64,000 nt of DNA, taken from a virus. Position 1 is the stretch's first letter. Every line of letters begins with the position of its first letter. Positions 44,513-52,376 of this stretch are shown in pieces. Where the stretch lies: positions 145,767 through 209,766 of the IMG/VR virus record IMGVR_UViG_3300010938_000950, one strand, 5' to 3'. A program made the translations under genes and the position numbers. The notes under the pieces are model-generated. The model saw nothing but the letters and a program-made list of their open reading frames with translations, did no database searches and was not told where the DNA came from.

Positions 44513-44962
44513 ATGGCAAGCAAGAAGAAGCAGAAGAGTGAACAGACCGAAACGACCGAGCCGGTGGAGACCAAGAAGGCAGAGCCCGAGGCTCCGTCCC
44601 GAGGTGATCGTGGAGAGGTTGGTGTTGCTACGGCAGCGCTGAAGATTCGCCAGCTCTGGCATGAGACTCACTTCACCCGCAAGGATGTGGGTGACAAGAA
44701 CAACCCCGTCAAGCGTATCTGGGTTCCCAACCATGGGACTCCCTCGCTCAAGAGGTTTGCTCGTGAGCTGGCCAAGTCTGGCAATCAAGTCGCCAAGGAC
44801 TGGTTCGCCAACAAGAAGGGCGCCAAGAACCAGAAGCGTTCGGAGAAGAACGTGGCCCGTATCAACCTGGAGAAGCAGGCCAGCAAGGCTGCTCGTCGTA
44901 AGAAGAGCCAGGGCAAGGGCGGTGGTGGAGCCAAGACCGAAGCCGCTACGGCAGCAAAGTGA
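44513..44962 (+). CDS. Basic Ala/Lys-rich protein (149 aa)
   Basis: The tails are charged and low-complexity (SEQTETTEPVETKKAEPEAP; KAARRKKSQGKGGGGAKTEA). The middle (VATAALKIRQLWHETHFTRKDVGDKNNPVKRIW) may form a small globular domain. The net positive charge suggests nucleic-acid binding. GC-rich compared with its neighbours. Confidence 0.7.
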   Translation: MASKKKQKSEQTETTEPVETKKAEPEAPSRGDRGEVGVATAALKIRQLWHETHFTRKDVGDKNNPVKRIWVPNHGTPSLKRFARELAKSGNQVAKDWFANKKGAKNQKRSEKNVARINLEKQASKAARRKKSQGKGGGGAKTEAATAAK

Positions 44963-44971
44963 TGTGATGCC

Positions 44972-45166
44972 ATGGAAATCATTGCATCACTCATCAAAGA
45001 GTTTCCTTTCGGCAGTTTCATCATCATTCTTGCTGCCCTGTGGGCATTCGAAAGAATGGTAACTTCTTTCATCAATCGCAACAAACCTATCGTTCAATGC
45101 GACTGTAATTGTTGTGAGGAGGAGGAAGAGGACTGCTGCGAAGAAGACGAAGAGGACGAAGACTAG
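44972..45166 (+). CDS. Membrane protein with acidic Cys-rich tail (64 aa)
   Basis: A membrane helix (FGSFIIILAALWAFERMV) is followed by a tail CDCNCCEEEEEDCCEEDEEDED, an unusual acidic, Cys-rich segment that could bind metal ions. Unknown role. Confidence 0.65.
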   Translation: MEIIASLIKEFPFGSFIIILAALWAFERMVTSFINRNKPIVQCDCNCCEEEEEDCCEEDEEDED

Positions 45167-45535
45167 AACTAAGGGCGAAAGCCCGAAGCGGATCTCATAC
45201 GCCTGGCGGTATGAGGCCGGACATGAACAGCCGGGTGCTACCCAAGCCTCAGGTAAGGTGGGATGGGCCAAGACCTAATTTATATAAGTCAACCTTCCAA
45301 GCGTAGCCGTGTGCGCCTGAGATTACGGCAAAAAGTCCTGGGGGAAATATGGCAGAGGGGAAACCCGTAGAAGCCTAAGTACCCCAGGCATCTATTAGGA
45401 ATCAGAAACCAACAATAGGGTGGTACCCAGCCGAAAGGTGCGTTGTTGGGCGGCGTAAAAGCTGGCTTCGCCTCTAGGTTCAAGCCCTAGTGATTCCACT
45501 TCACAAACCAACAACACTCTAACAAAGGAATATAA
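45167..45535 (+). other. Non-coding region with TLS7
   Basis: No supported gene. Hairpins include CTCATACGCC/GGCGGTATGAG near 45196-45222. The tRNA-like element TLS7 occupies 45398-45498. Confidence 0.5.
45398..45498 (+). ncRNA. tRNA-like element TLS7
   Basis: Perfect acceptor-type stem GGAATCA/TGATTCC with A after it, and a T-arm CTAGG-TTCAAGC-CCTAG. Inside, CCAACAA (45409) pairs with TTGTTGG (45443) as one long stem around GGGT-GGT-ACCC, so the D and anticodon arms are replaced. 101 nt. It ends 37 bases before the gene at 45536. A Leu/Ser-like long tRNA cannot be excluded. Confidence 0.5.
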
Positions 45536-45838
45536 ATGTCTAATCTTTCGTATGGTCCGATCTACATGCCTGGTGATGCCGTCTACTACACTGGAGAGAA
45601 GCACAAGCAGGAGCTTTCCAATAAGGAAGGCAAGCCCTACAAGGGCTGGATTCATGCGGCAGTGAATGGACAGCCTGGTACGTTCGTGGTTTGGTTCCCG
45701 GACACCAAGGAGTCTGATTCCTATGTGCTGCATGCCAGCCTTCTGACCAAGGCTCGTCCTCCCAAGGTGGAGCGTGGTCGTGAGGGTCCGGTGGTCGAGC
45801 ACATGCCTTCTCGTAGGCGGAAGTCCGAAGACGAGTGA
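45536..45838 (+). CDS. Small SH3-like protein (100 aa)
   Basis: YMPGDAVYYTGEKHKQEL, KGWIHAAVNGQPGTFVVWFP, SYVLHASLL: the strand order resembles an SH3/Tudor-like barrel used by phage and host regulatory proteins. Basic C-terminal tail. The family is uncertain. Confidence 0.65.
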   Translation: MSNLSYGPIYMPGDAVYYTGEKHKQELSNKEGKPYKGWIHAAVNGQPGTFVVWFPDTKESDSYVLHASLLTKARPPKVERGREGPVVEHMPSRRRKSEDE

Positions 45839-45845
45839 TAGCGTC

Positions 45846-46058
45846 ATGCTTGGATGGATGATCGGCTGGGCGTGGTGGATAACTTGGAGACTGGCTGTTT
45901 CACTGGTCTGTCTTCTAACTATCCAGCACGCCATCCACCAAGAAGGTTATCGAGTTGAGTTTTCAACTCTGTTGATAACTGGCGCTTGCGCAATTTTGGG
46001 TGTTCGGATCTGGATGCCCTTCACCAAAGAAAAGAGTCTGAGTAATGAAGATCGATGA
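45846..46058 (+). CDS. Two-span membrane protein (70 aa)
   Basis: Hydrophobic segments WMIGWAWWITWRLAVSLVCL and STLLITGACAILGVRIWM, separated by a short polar loop. It overlaps the next gene by 14 bases. Unknown. Confidence 0.6.
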   Translation: MLGWMIGWAWWITWRLAVSLVCLLTIQHAIHQEGYRVEFSTLLITGACAILGVRIWMPFTKEKSLSNEDR

Positions 46059-46254
46059 TGTCTTCAAGGAAGCATCCCGTGGCTGTCAGGTTCCTGGCTG
46101 TACTCACAAGCATGGTGAGATTGTTCTCACTTCTGTTTGCCACCCAGGTGCAGGCATGCGCGTGTCTGTGGATGCAGGTCGTGGTGTGATGTCGATTGCG
46201 TGCGAGGTCTGTCAGAAAGCAGTCCTTGTCATCAATCACACGATGAGTAACTGA
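46045..46254 (+). CDS. Small zinc-ribbon protein (69 aa)
   Basis: CQVPGCTHKHGEIVLTSVCH and CEVCQKA supply two CxxC-like pairs, typical of a zinc ribbon. Start after AAGAGTCTGAGTA (weak). Unknown role. Confidence 0.65.
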   Translation: MKIDDVFKEASRGCQVPGCTHKHGEIVLTSVCHPGAGMRVSVDAGRGVMSIACEVCQKAVLVINHTMSN

Positions 46255-46287
46255 AACGCAGCATAGCTGCTCAACAAAGGAAAACGA

Positions 46288-46587
46288 ATGTATCGTTGTG
46301 AAATCACTGGCAAGCTGAGTCGTCGTGGTGGCCCTGGGCCTACGGATAAGGATGGGTATCCCACCCAGATTCCGGGCGAGAAGCTCAACCGGATTGTGGT
46401 GAAGACCCGTGAAAGGATTTACACCAAGCGAGTCAAGAACGAAGAGACCAAGCAATGGGAAGAGGTCGAGATCGGCCGAGGCTGGGAAATCGTTCGTGAG
46501 ATCAATGCGAGTGATGAGGGCCTGGCTCTCTGGGAGTCTTGGACTCCAGAAGAGCGTGAGGCATTCGTCGATAACTTGGATCACTGA
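46288..46587 (+). CDS. Conserved phage protein, MYRCEITGKLS type (99 aa)
   Basis: The sequence MYRCEITGKLSRRG, GEKLNRIVVKTRERIYTKRV, GRGWEIVREINAS recalls a family seen in many large phages; two Cys/Gly features at the start look like a partial zinc ribbon. The function is unknown. Start after AAAGGAAAACG. Confidence 0.75.
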   Translation: MYRCEITGKLSRRGGPGPTDKDGYPTQIPGEKLNRIVVKTRERIYTKRVKNEETKQWEEVEIGRGWEIVREINASDEGLALWESWTPEEREAFVDNLDH

Positions 46588-46589
46588 TC

Positions 46590-46844
46590 ATGGACATCAC
46601 GAGTGAGGATGTCCATACTTGGATCATGAGCAAGGCAGATGATTCTGACTTGCGCCTGCTTCAAGAGGTCATTGCCCTCAAGCTTCGTCTCCAATTCAAA
46701 GTTGGAGATAAAGTCAAATTCGATGCCAAGACACGAGGTATCATTCATGGTACTATTACCAAGATGAATGCCAAGTCCGTCAAGGTTCAAACCGACACGG
46801 GTGTTACGTGGAACGTATCACCTGCGTTTCTACAAAAACCGTAA
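46590..46844 (+). CDS. KOW/SH3-like small protein (84 aa)
   Basis: A C-terminal barrel (FKVGDKVKFDAKTRGIIHGT, ITKMNAKSVKVQTDTGVTWN) preceded by a helical N-terminus (LRLLQEVIALKLRLQ). This is a common phage SH3-like domain; its role in binding nucleic acid or protein is unproven. Confidence 0.7.
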   Translation: MDITSEDVHTWIMSKADDSDLRLLQEVIALKLRLQFKVGDKVKFDAKTRGIIHGTITKMNAKSVKVQTDTGVTWNVSPAFLQKP

Positions 46845-46873
46845 CACAAAACAATTCAACAAGGAAAAAGAAA

Positions 46874-47230
46874 ATGGCAATGACACGTGAACAGGTTCTG
46901 GCGGAGATGGAAGCCAGCTACGAGCAGATGACAGTCGAGCAGCGTGATGAGGTGCTCTTCAACGAGCGCGGTCAGGACTGGACGCCGACCCTTCTCTTGC
47001 AGGAGGTTCGCAACGACACGGAGTACGGCAAGCTCTATGTCGAGAGCTGGGGTCGTAAGAAGGAGGAGGATGCTTTCCTCCTGGATCTTCTCTCCGCTCT
47101 TCTCGGGGGCCAGGATGGTGATGGCCTGATGACCTGTGGTGATCCGGACTGTCCGAATTGCCATGGTGAGGTTCGCCCCTTCGGTGCGCTCCCTGGTACG
47201 GGCACGGACGGTGATCCCACGATTCACTGA
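46874..47230 (+). CDS. Acidic protein with C-terminal Cys motif (118 aa)
   Basis: Helical acidic body (REQVLAEMEASYEQMTVEQR) with TCGDPDCPNCHG near the C-terminus. The last residues DPTIH come from a degraded version of the CTCCCATTCAC repeat (ATCCCACGATTCACTG) directly at the stop. GC-rich. Confidence 0.65.
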   Translation: MAMTREQVLAEMEASYEQMTVEQRDEVLFNERGQDWTPTLLLQEVRNDTEYGKLYVESWGRKKEEDAFLLDLLSALLGGQDGDGLMTCGDPDCPNCHGEVRPFGALPGTGTDGDPTIH

Positions 47231-47245
47231 GTCGTGAAAGAGTTT

Positions 47246-47268
47246 CCGGCTTCTCTTTAAAAAGCCGG
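47246..47268 (+). terminator. Hairpin after 46874 gene
   Basis: CCGGCTT pairs with AAGCCGG across a short A/T-rich loop. It lies 16 bases after the stop and may terminate transcription. Confidence 0.5.
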
Positions 47269-47394
47269 TGGAGCGGGACTATAAGTTTGGATGGACACCA
47301 CTAAATAGTCTTCTGCGGTGTCGGTCATGAGGCGTATAGGTGCAGGAGTGCAGATGGGGCCGTCATGACACAAATTTCGAGAGAGGAATAGATC

Positions 47395-47649
47395 ATGATT
47401 GTTTACCCTGGAATGTTGGCGGCTGCGGCAGAACAAGCTGGAATGAAAGTTCCACCGGATCCAGATGGTGATTGGAACAAGGACGAGTTTCCTCACTTCA
47501 ACATCTTCTGTTTGGTACAACTCGCCCGCCCCATTAGGTGGGGTGAGCATTGGGAAAATGCCAAGGTGGTGGCATCTATTCCTGATGATAAGTTGGATAC
47601 TGTTACACTACAGGATCTAATTGAAGCTGGCCTGGAATTCCACACATGA
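47395..47649 (+). CDS. Hypothetical protein (84 aa)
   Basis: A soluble protein (VPPDPDGDWNKDEFPHFNIF; HWENAKVVASIPDDKLDTV). Not recognised. ATGA overlap with the next gene. Confidence 0.65.
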   Translation: MIVYPGMLAAAAEQAGMKVPPDPDGDWNKDEFPHFNIFCLVQLARPIRWGEHWENAKVVASIPDDKLDTVTLQDLIEAGLEFHT

Positions 47650-48122
47650 ACTGGCTGCTTCGTTTGTTTGGGCTCGGGAAGAAGGAGTTGCCACCGGCTC
47701 CCATTCACGACGATTCGCCACTCGTACAGGCAGCTACGACTCTTGATGACATCTTCTTGGAAGCAATCCAAGAGTCTCATGAAGAGATTTACAAGCTGGA
47801 ATACGAATTGCTGAATGATGCCAAGTTGCGCTCTTACATCAAAGCAGCAGTAAAGATCATGCACGCTGGAGTCAATAAAGACTCCTATGATTTCATTCTC
47901 ATTCATCCGCATGAATGTGGTCTTGACTCAAAAGTCTGGCCGGTCTTTGCACAAATTCTGATCAGACTCTGTCAGAGCATTGGACTTCCTGCTACCGATG
48001 AAGGCCCTTACCTCAAGGTAATGAAAAAGGATGTAGCCAAAGCTTTCGGGGCTTTGAAGAAACAAATCGTTGACATCGACGAGCGTACTCGCGCGATGCT
48101 AAGCACAGGAATCTACCGCTAA
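47646..48122 (+). CDS. Hypothetical protein with repeat at its N-terminus (158 aa)
   Basis: A basic N-terminus (NWLLRLFGLGKKELPP) is followed by APIHD from repeat copy 47698, then an acidic helical domain (DDIFLEAIQESHEEIYKLEYELLNDAKL) and a mixed end. Unknown. A start downstream of the repeat is possible. Confidence 0.65.
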   Translation: MNWLLRLFGLGKKELPPAPIHDDSPLVQAATTLDDIFLEAIQESHEEIYKLEYELLNDAKLRSYIKAAVKIMHAGVNKDSYDFILIHPHECGLDSKVWPVFAQILIRLCQSIGLPATDEGPYLKVMKKDVAKAFGALKKQIVDIDERTRAMLSTGIYR

Positions 48123-48760
48123 TGGCACTCAAGAAAGTCGGCAAGGATGAAATGGTCGTCAAGCAAGATGACTTTGGATTCCTTGTGGAATACTTTGTCA
48201 GAGGTATTCTAAGATACAATCCATACGTACCTGACGGTGACTATGGTACGGACACCAAACTCCGTAAATGGTGGCCGATGCTGGAAGAATGGTACCAAAG
48301 ACACATTCAAACGGACATCGAGGTTGCTATTGAGCTGGATAAATATCCAGCTCCTGCACATAGCGACCGGAAGCCGCTGCAAAACAAAGAGCTATGGCAG
48401 AAGTTTATTAAAGACTTCCGGCCTCCGAAGGCTCCATTTACGGTCGATTACCATTGCCACAAATGCAAAGCCCGCAATGTCAAACTTTGGCGCGAGTATA
48501 ATACTTGTGCTGATTATACTGACTTGCTTTGCGCCTCATGTCTAGCTCCTGGTGAGGAGGTAGATGAAGAGGGACGGTGGCAAGAACCTCCCTATAAAGC
48601 TAAGGATGCATATGGGAATCAAATTCCGGGTATGCACACTGACCAAGTGAAGGGGATGGTTCCAGCAGTACCAGTCGGTGATACCTATTGGGGGTACACC
48701 AGTGTTCCATCACAAGACTTGGAGTGGTGGAAAGGTCTGCCGACCTATCCACCAAAGTGA
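48122..48760 (+). CDS. Zinc-ribbon protein (212 aa)
   Basis: Residues 105-145 hold CHKCKARNVKLWREYNTCAD, then YTDLLCASC, a zinc ribbon with a spacer, preceded by an acidic helical half and followed by a Pro/Gly-rich end. Similar ribbons in phages may bind nucleic acid. Confidence 0.7.
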   Translation: MALKKVGKDEMVVKQDDFGFLVEYFVRGILRYNPYVPDGDYGTDTKLRKWWPMLEEWYQRHIQTDIEVAIELDKYPAPAHSDRKPLQNKELWQKFIKDFRPPKAPFTVDYHCHKCKARNVKLWREYNTCADYTDLLCASCLAPGEEVDEEGRWQEPPYKAKDAYGNQIPGMHTDQVKGMVPAVPVGDTYWGYTSVPSQDLEWWKGLPTYPPK

Positions 48761-48765
48761 CGCAC

Positions 48766-48993
48766 ATGGATGCGCGTGAACAGACACTTCTCGATAACTT
48801 GAAAGAAGCAAATACAGACTTGCAATATGCAAGGGCAGCTTTTTCTGAGGCCAGAAAGAAGCTTACCGAAGCTGAATCGAATGTTATCAACGCTAAACTG
48901 CGAGTGGAAAAGCTTACAGAAGAGTTGAGAATTATTCGTATGCAAAAGGTAGTACCAGGGCAGCATTATAGCCTGTTCGATGATGAGGGCTAA
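48766..48993 (+). CDS. Coiled-coil protein (75 aa)
   Basis: Most of the protein is one long coiled coil (LLDNLKEANTDLQYARAAFS, EARKKLTEAESNVINAKLRV, EKLTEELRI) with a short end. Unknown. Confidence 0.65.
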   Translation: MDAREQTLLDNLKEANTDLQYARAAFSEARKKLTEAESNVINAKLRVEKLTEELRIIRMQKVVPGQHYSLFDDEG

Positions 48994-48996
48994 GAT

Positions 48997-49143
48997 ATGA
49001 GTAAGTCAGATCATATTACGGCCCTCTTCATAGGAAGTCTCTTTTATTATTATAAAGGAGATAAGCAGCTTGCCATGATGCTTCTGGATACGGCTGTTGA
49101 TATTCATAAGAACTACCCTTTCAAACTCGTAGGTCAAGCATAA
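48997..49143 (+). CDS. Small helical protein (48 aa)
   Basis: Helical, aromatic microprotein (LFIGSLFYYYKGDKQLAMMLL). It overlaps the next start by one base. Not recognised. Confidence 0.5.
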   Translation: MSKSDHITALFIGSLFYYYKGDKQLAMMLLDTAVDIHKNYPFKLVGQA

Positions 49144-49766
49144 TGGACGCGCTGGTTTATACTCAAGATACAGCTCCAGATGGAACTGGTTTCAATGATC
49201 CCCCTGTAAATCTCAAAGAGATTTCAGAGGAGGAATTTGCCAAGAGCCAATTCCATAACTACTCTTTCTCCTACGTAGAGTATCGTCAGATGCATCTAAA
49301 AGATGATCTGACTAGGGCTCATGGTGGTGGCAAAGTTGTTTCAGCCAAACTCTTTTGGTTCTCGGATGATACTGGCGTTGCCATCAGCGCAGACTATTGG
49401 AAGGGTAAGGTGCGTTACTTCTCCTTTGGATGCAATCACGATGTAGCTACCAAGGAGTTTGCTCCTGGATGTGGTTGTCATTGTAAGAAGTGCAATACCA
49501 ATGTATACCAGCCTTGGATGGATCTTATCGTAGAAGATTCTGGTTGGAAGATGAATGAGTTTTCCAGTCGCCCATCTCGTGGCATCAGGGACTATGATCG
49601 CTTCATCAAATTCAGTCGTGAACTAACTGATGATGAGCTGAAGGCAGTTCGTAAGTTTCTAGCGAAAGTCAATTGCCCTGGTTGGACTGGTGTTGGTACC
49701 AGAAACGGAGGAGAGCTTCATCCTCATAGGTATCAATTTTCTACTACCCATGACTCTTCGGACTAA
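49143..49766 (+). CDS. Hypothetical protein with Cys cluster (207 aa)
   Basis: A beta-rich protein with a zinc-like cluster GCGCHCKKC near residue 115, plus GCNHD earlier. The end has GWTGVGTRNGGELHPHRY. Unknown; it may be a metal-stabilised beta protein. Confidence 0.65.
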   Translation: MDALVYTQDTAPDGTGFNDPPVNLKEISEEEFAKSQFHNYSFSYVEYRQMHLKDDLTRAHGGGKVVSAKLFWFSDDTGVAISADYWKGKVRYFSFGCNHDVATKEFAPGCGCHCKKCNTNVYQPWMDLIVEDSGWKMNEFSSRPSRGIRDYDRFIKFSRELTDDELKAVRKFLAKVNCPGWTGVGTRNGGELHPHRYQFSTTHDSSD

Positions 49767-49769
49767 ACA

Positions 49770-50033
49770 ATGAGATATCTGGGCACATACTTCAGCACGT
49801 ATCCCTGGCATTCCATCAATGTCATTCCCAATATTGGATTGGTTATGACTTATAATGATGAAGAAATTCCAGTCAGATATGGAAGTATGTTGGAGGTGAC
49901 ATTGTTCGGTCAAGTATTCCACCTGCATCTTCCACTCAAGCTCAAACGTAGTTGGTCCATGCCGTTATACGGCCCTCTATGGAGTAGACGTAGGAAGGTA
50001 TGGTACACCGTTCCAATGGATGAATTAAAATAA
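49770..50033 (+). CDS. Beta-rich hypothetical protein (87 aa)
   Basis: Strands (SINVIPNIGLVMTYNDEEIP; YGSMLEVTLFGQVFHLHLPL) and a basic end (WSRRRKVWYTV). Not recognised. Confidence 0.6.
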   Translation: MRYLGTYFSTYPWHSINVIPNIGLVMTYNDEEIPVRYGSMLEVTLFGQVFHLHLPLKLKRSWSMPLYGPLWSRRRKVWYTVPMDELK

Positions 50034-50052
50034 AAAATTCATTCGGGATTGA

Positions 50053-50082
50053 CGGCTAATTGTTTCGGTTTACAATTAGCCG
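50053..50082 (+). terminator. Terminator-like hairpin
   Basis: CGGCTAATTGT pairs perfectly with ACAATTAGCCG over 11 bp, followed by AAATTTTC. It lies 20 bases after the 50033 stop. Confidence 0.6.
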
Positions 50083-50103
50083 AAATTTTCAAAGGAAACT
50101 CAA

Positions 50104-50712
50104 ATGATTCTTCTGATTCTGGTTGTGTTGTTTGCCCTGTTCGTTCTGGAATGTATCCTGACCGAGACAGAGAATTTTGGATGGGCCACTATCACTCTGC
50201 TTGCGTGTGGAGTTGCTAGCGTAGTATTGGGACGATGGTTCCACATCTATAGCATTGCTGACTTCATCCGAGACCACGGGGCATTCACGCTTGTGTATGC
50301 GTGTGTGTATATTGGTATTGGAATTCTCTGGTCATTCGTCAAGTGGTTCAGCTATCTGATGAGTTTCCGTGATACCTTCCGAGAAATGAAGGAAGGTTTC
50401 TTGAAGGAAAGAAACCTGGATCCGACCGATCAAGTACCGGAAAATCTTCGTGGTTCCTTCAAGGATTACGTTCGCAACCATGTTGGCTGGAGCAACAAAC
50501 ACCGCACCCAGCTTTGGGATCTGGAGCGTCCACGCGCATCCAAGAACAAGGGGCGCATCACCGCTTGGGCAAGCTTCTGGCCCTTCTCATTCGTGGGAAC
50601 ACTTCTGAATGATCCTGTTCGTCGGCTCTTCAACTTCCTCTTCAAGTGGTTCAAGGAGCTTTATCAAAAGCTTTCTGATCATCTCTTCCGCAAGGATGTG
50701 GAGTTGCAGTGA
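50104..50712 (+). CDS. Multi-span membrane protein (202 aa)
   Basis: N-terminal helices ILLILVVLFALFVLECIL and ATITLLACGVASVVLGRW, a third near residues 58-84 (GAFTLVYACVYIGIGILWSF), then a soluble basic domain and a hydrophobic end. Not recognised. Confidence 0.65.
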   Translation: MILLILVVLFALFVLECILTETENFGWATITLLACGVASVVLGRWFHIYSIADFIRDHGAFTLVYACVYIGIGILWSFVKWFSYLMSFRDTFREMKEGFLKERNLDPTDQVPENLRGSFKDYVRNHVGWSNKHRTQLWDLERPRASKNKGRITAWASFWPFSFVGTLLNDPVRRLFNFLFKWFKELYQKLSDHLFRKDVELQ

Positions 50713-50897
50713 CAACGATAGAAAAGGTAGACTATCTCCTAACGATCGTTGACATTATTCTATGTCTGATCGATATGGGATTGATAGTCTACCTTTTCTT
50801 CTACCGATTCCCGCCCGAGAAAAAGAAGAACAAGTTCGATAAGTTTGGATACTACCGTAGACGAGGAAGGGTATTCACAACATCTAGGCGTCGATGA
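50709..50897 (+). CDS. Small membrane protein (62 aa), GTG start
   Basis: Membrane helix VDIILCLIDMGLIVYLFFY, then a basic tail (RYYRR-type, GYYRRRGRVFTTSRRR). GTGA overlap. Most of its 5' half is a 78-base hairpin, so RNA structure and coding overlap here. Confidence 0.6.
   Translation: MTTIEKVDYLLTIVDIILCLIDMGLIVYLFFYRFPPEKKKNKFDKFGYYRRRGRVFTTSRRR
50721..50798 (+). repeat. Long inverted repeat (78-nt hairpin) inside a gene
   Basis: GAAAAGGTAGACTATC (50721-50736) is the exact reverse complement of GATAGTCTACCTTTTC (50783-50798). Inside, CGATC/GATCG and GACAT/ATGTC pair too, so nearly the whole 78 bases fold into one hairpin within the 50709 gene. It may be an RNase III-type processing or termination signal. 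Confidence 0.7.
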
Positions 50898-50910
50898 TAT
50901 ATTATGGTGC

Positions 50911-51402
50911 ATGCCATATAAAAACATTGAAGACCGTCGAGAATGCCTTCGTAAATATCGTAATGAGAACCGCGAGAAGATACGTGAACAAACACGTAAA
51001 CAATCCTTAGCTTGGCAAAAGGCGCATCCTGAAGCCGGGCAAAAATGGAAAGAAGAAAACGCCGAGAAAATCAAAAAGATTGGTCGCAAATCCAATCTCA
51101 AAAAAGTTGGCTGGACAATAGAGGAATTCGATTCAGCGTTTGAAAAACAAAAACAATCCTGTTGGATATGTGGCGTTGAACTTACCAAAGAGAAGGGTTT
51201 TGGTAATACTGCCCATGCAGATCATAATCATACAACGGGTAAAAAGCGTGGTATTCTTTGCACTAAGTGCAATCTAATAGAAGGGCACATGAATAAATGT
51301 GCGATACCACCAAAAGAATTTCTCGAAAAACTTTTAGAATACTATAAGGTATTCGATACGGAAGGTAATCAAGATGAACTTCATGGCATGGCCGGAGATT
51401 GA
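50911..51402 (+). CDS. Endonuclease VII-type HNH nuclease (163 aa)
   Basis: A charged N-terminal helix (MPYKNIEDRRECLRKYRNEN) precedes the core CWICG ... HADHNHTTGKKRGILCTKCN. This is the phage recombination endonuclease VII / HNH signature with both zinc Cys pairs and the DH-N-H active site. It resolves branched DNA or acts as a nicking endonuclease. The ATG at 50911 matches the usual MPYK start. Confidence 0.8.
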   Translation: MPYKNIEDRRECLRKYRNENREKIREQTRKQSLAWQKAHPEAGQKWKEENAEKIKKIGRKSNLKKVGWTIEEFDSAFEKQKQSCWICGVELTKEKGFGNTAHADHNHTTGKKRGILCTKCNLIEGHMNKCAIPPKEFLEKLLEYYKVFDTEGNQDELHGMAGD

Positions 51403-52375
51403 ATCGTTCCATAACATCAGGAAATATACTTCACCAGCCGCTCATCCTGAAATCTTGAACGGCAATACTATTGTCGATTATAGACCCAAGGTTAAGTTGC
51501 ATGGTACGAATGCGGCTGTTCAAGTCCATGAGGATGGAAGCATTGTGTGTCAGAGTCGCGAGTCTATTATCACCCGTGAAAAAGACAATGCTGGCTTTGC
51601 TAAGTGGGCACACTCCCAACCTAATTGGGATCTAGCCAAAGGCCATATTCTCTATGGCGAGTGGTGTGGACCTGGTATTCAGAAGGGTGTTGCCATTGCC
51701 CAAATTCCTCGCAAGGTGTTCGCTATCTTTGCAGCGCGTCCTTTGGATGGCAGCGACAAATTGATTGTTGAACCGGACGAGCTTCGTGTTTTGATCGAGA
51801 ATACTAAGTTCAATATTCCTGACGTGTATGTTCTTCCCTGGTACAACGAAGGGCTGGAAGTTGATTGGTCTGAGACAAGTGAAGAGCTAACCAAGGATGT
51901 TAATCTAATCAACGAGTGGGTTAGTGCTGTGGAAGCTAATGATCCATGGGTCGAAGCGACCTTCAATGTCAAGGGGACTGGAGAAGGTTTGGTTTTCTAT
52001 CCTCGTTCAGATGAACATCTCGGCTTCACTAACTTCAATAACTTGGTATTCAAAGCCAAGGGAGAAAAGCATAAGAACATTGCCACGGCTAAGCCTGCGC
52101 AAGTGGATGCAACTGCGGCGGCCAGCATCGATGCGTTCGTGGCTATGGTTCTTACCGAAGCTCGTCTGGAGCAAGGTGCTACCAAGGTGTCTGCTGATGG
52201 TGCACTTACCTATGACATGAAGAACACAGGTAAGTTCGTCTCCTGGGTAAGTGCAGATGTAGAGAAAGAAACTCAGGATGAGCTAGCCGCCAGCAATCTC
52301 ACCTTCAAACAGGTGCAGAAAGCCATCAGTGATAAGGCTCGTGCCTGGTATCTTGCCAAAGCTAAGGAGCTATAA
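51374..52375 (+). CDS. RNA ligase, T4 Rnl2-like (333 aa)
   Basis: An ATP-dependent RNA ligase that seals 3'-OH/5'-phosphate ends. Motif I is KLHGTN with the adenylated Lys (about residue 41), motif III LYGEWCGPG (about 96), motif IV EGLVFYP (about 209) and motif V FKAKG (about 230), followed by a helical C-terminal domain. It overlaps the endonuclease VII gene by 29 bases. A second ligase is at 62690. Confidence 0.85.
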   Translation: MNFMAWPEIESFHNIRKYTSPAAHPEILNGNTIVDYRPKVKLHGTNAAVQVHEDGSIVCQSRESIITREKDNAGFAKWAHSQPNWDLAKGHILYGEWCGPGIQKGVAIAQIPRKVFAIFAARPLDGSDKLIVEPDELRVLIENTKFNIPDVYVLPWYNEGLEVDWSETSEELTKDVNLINEWVSAVEANDPWVEATFNVKGTGEGLVFYPRSDEHLGFTNFNNLVFKAKGEKHKNIATAKPAQVDATAAASIDAFVAMVLTEARLEQGATKVSADGALTYDMKNTGKFVSWVSADVEKETQDELAASNLTFKQVQKAISDKARAWYLAKAKEL

Positions 52376-52376
52376 G

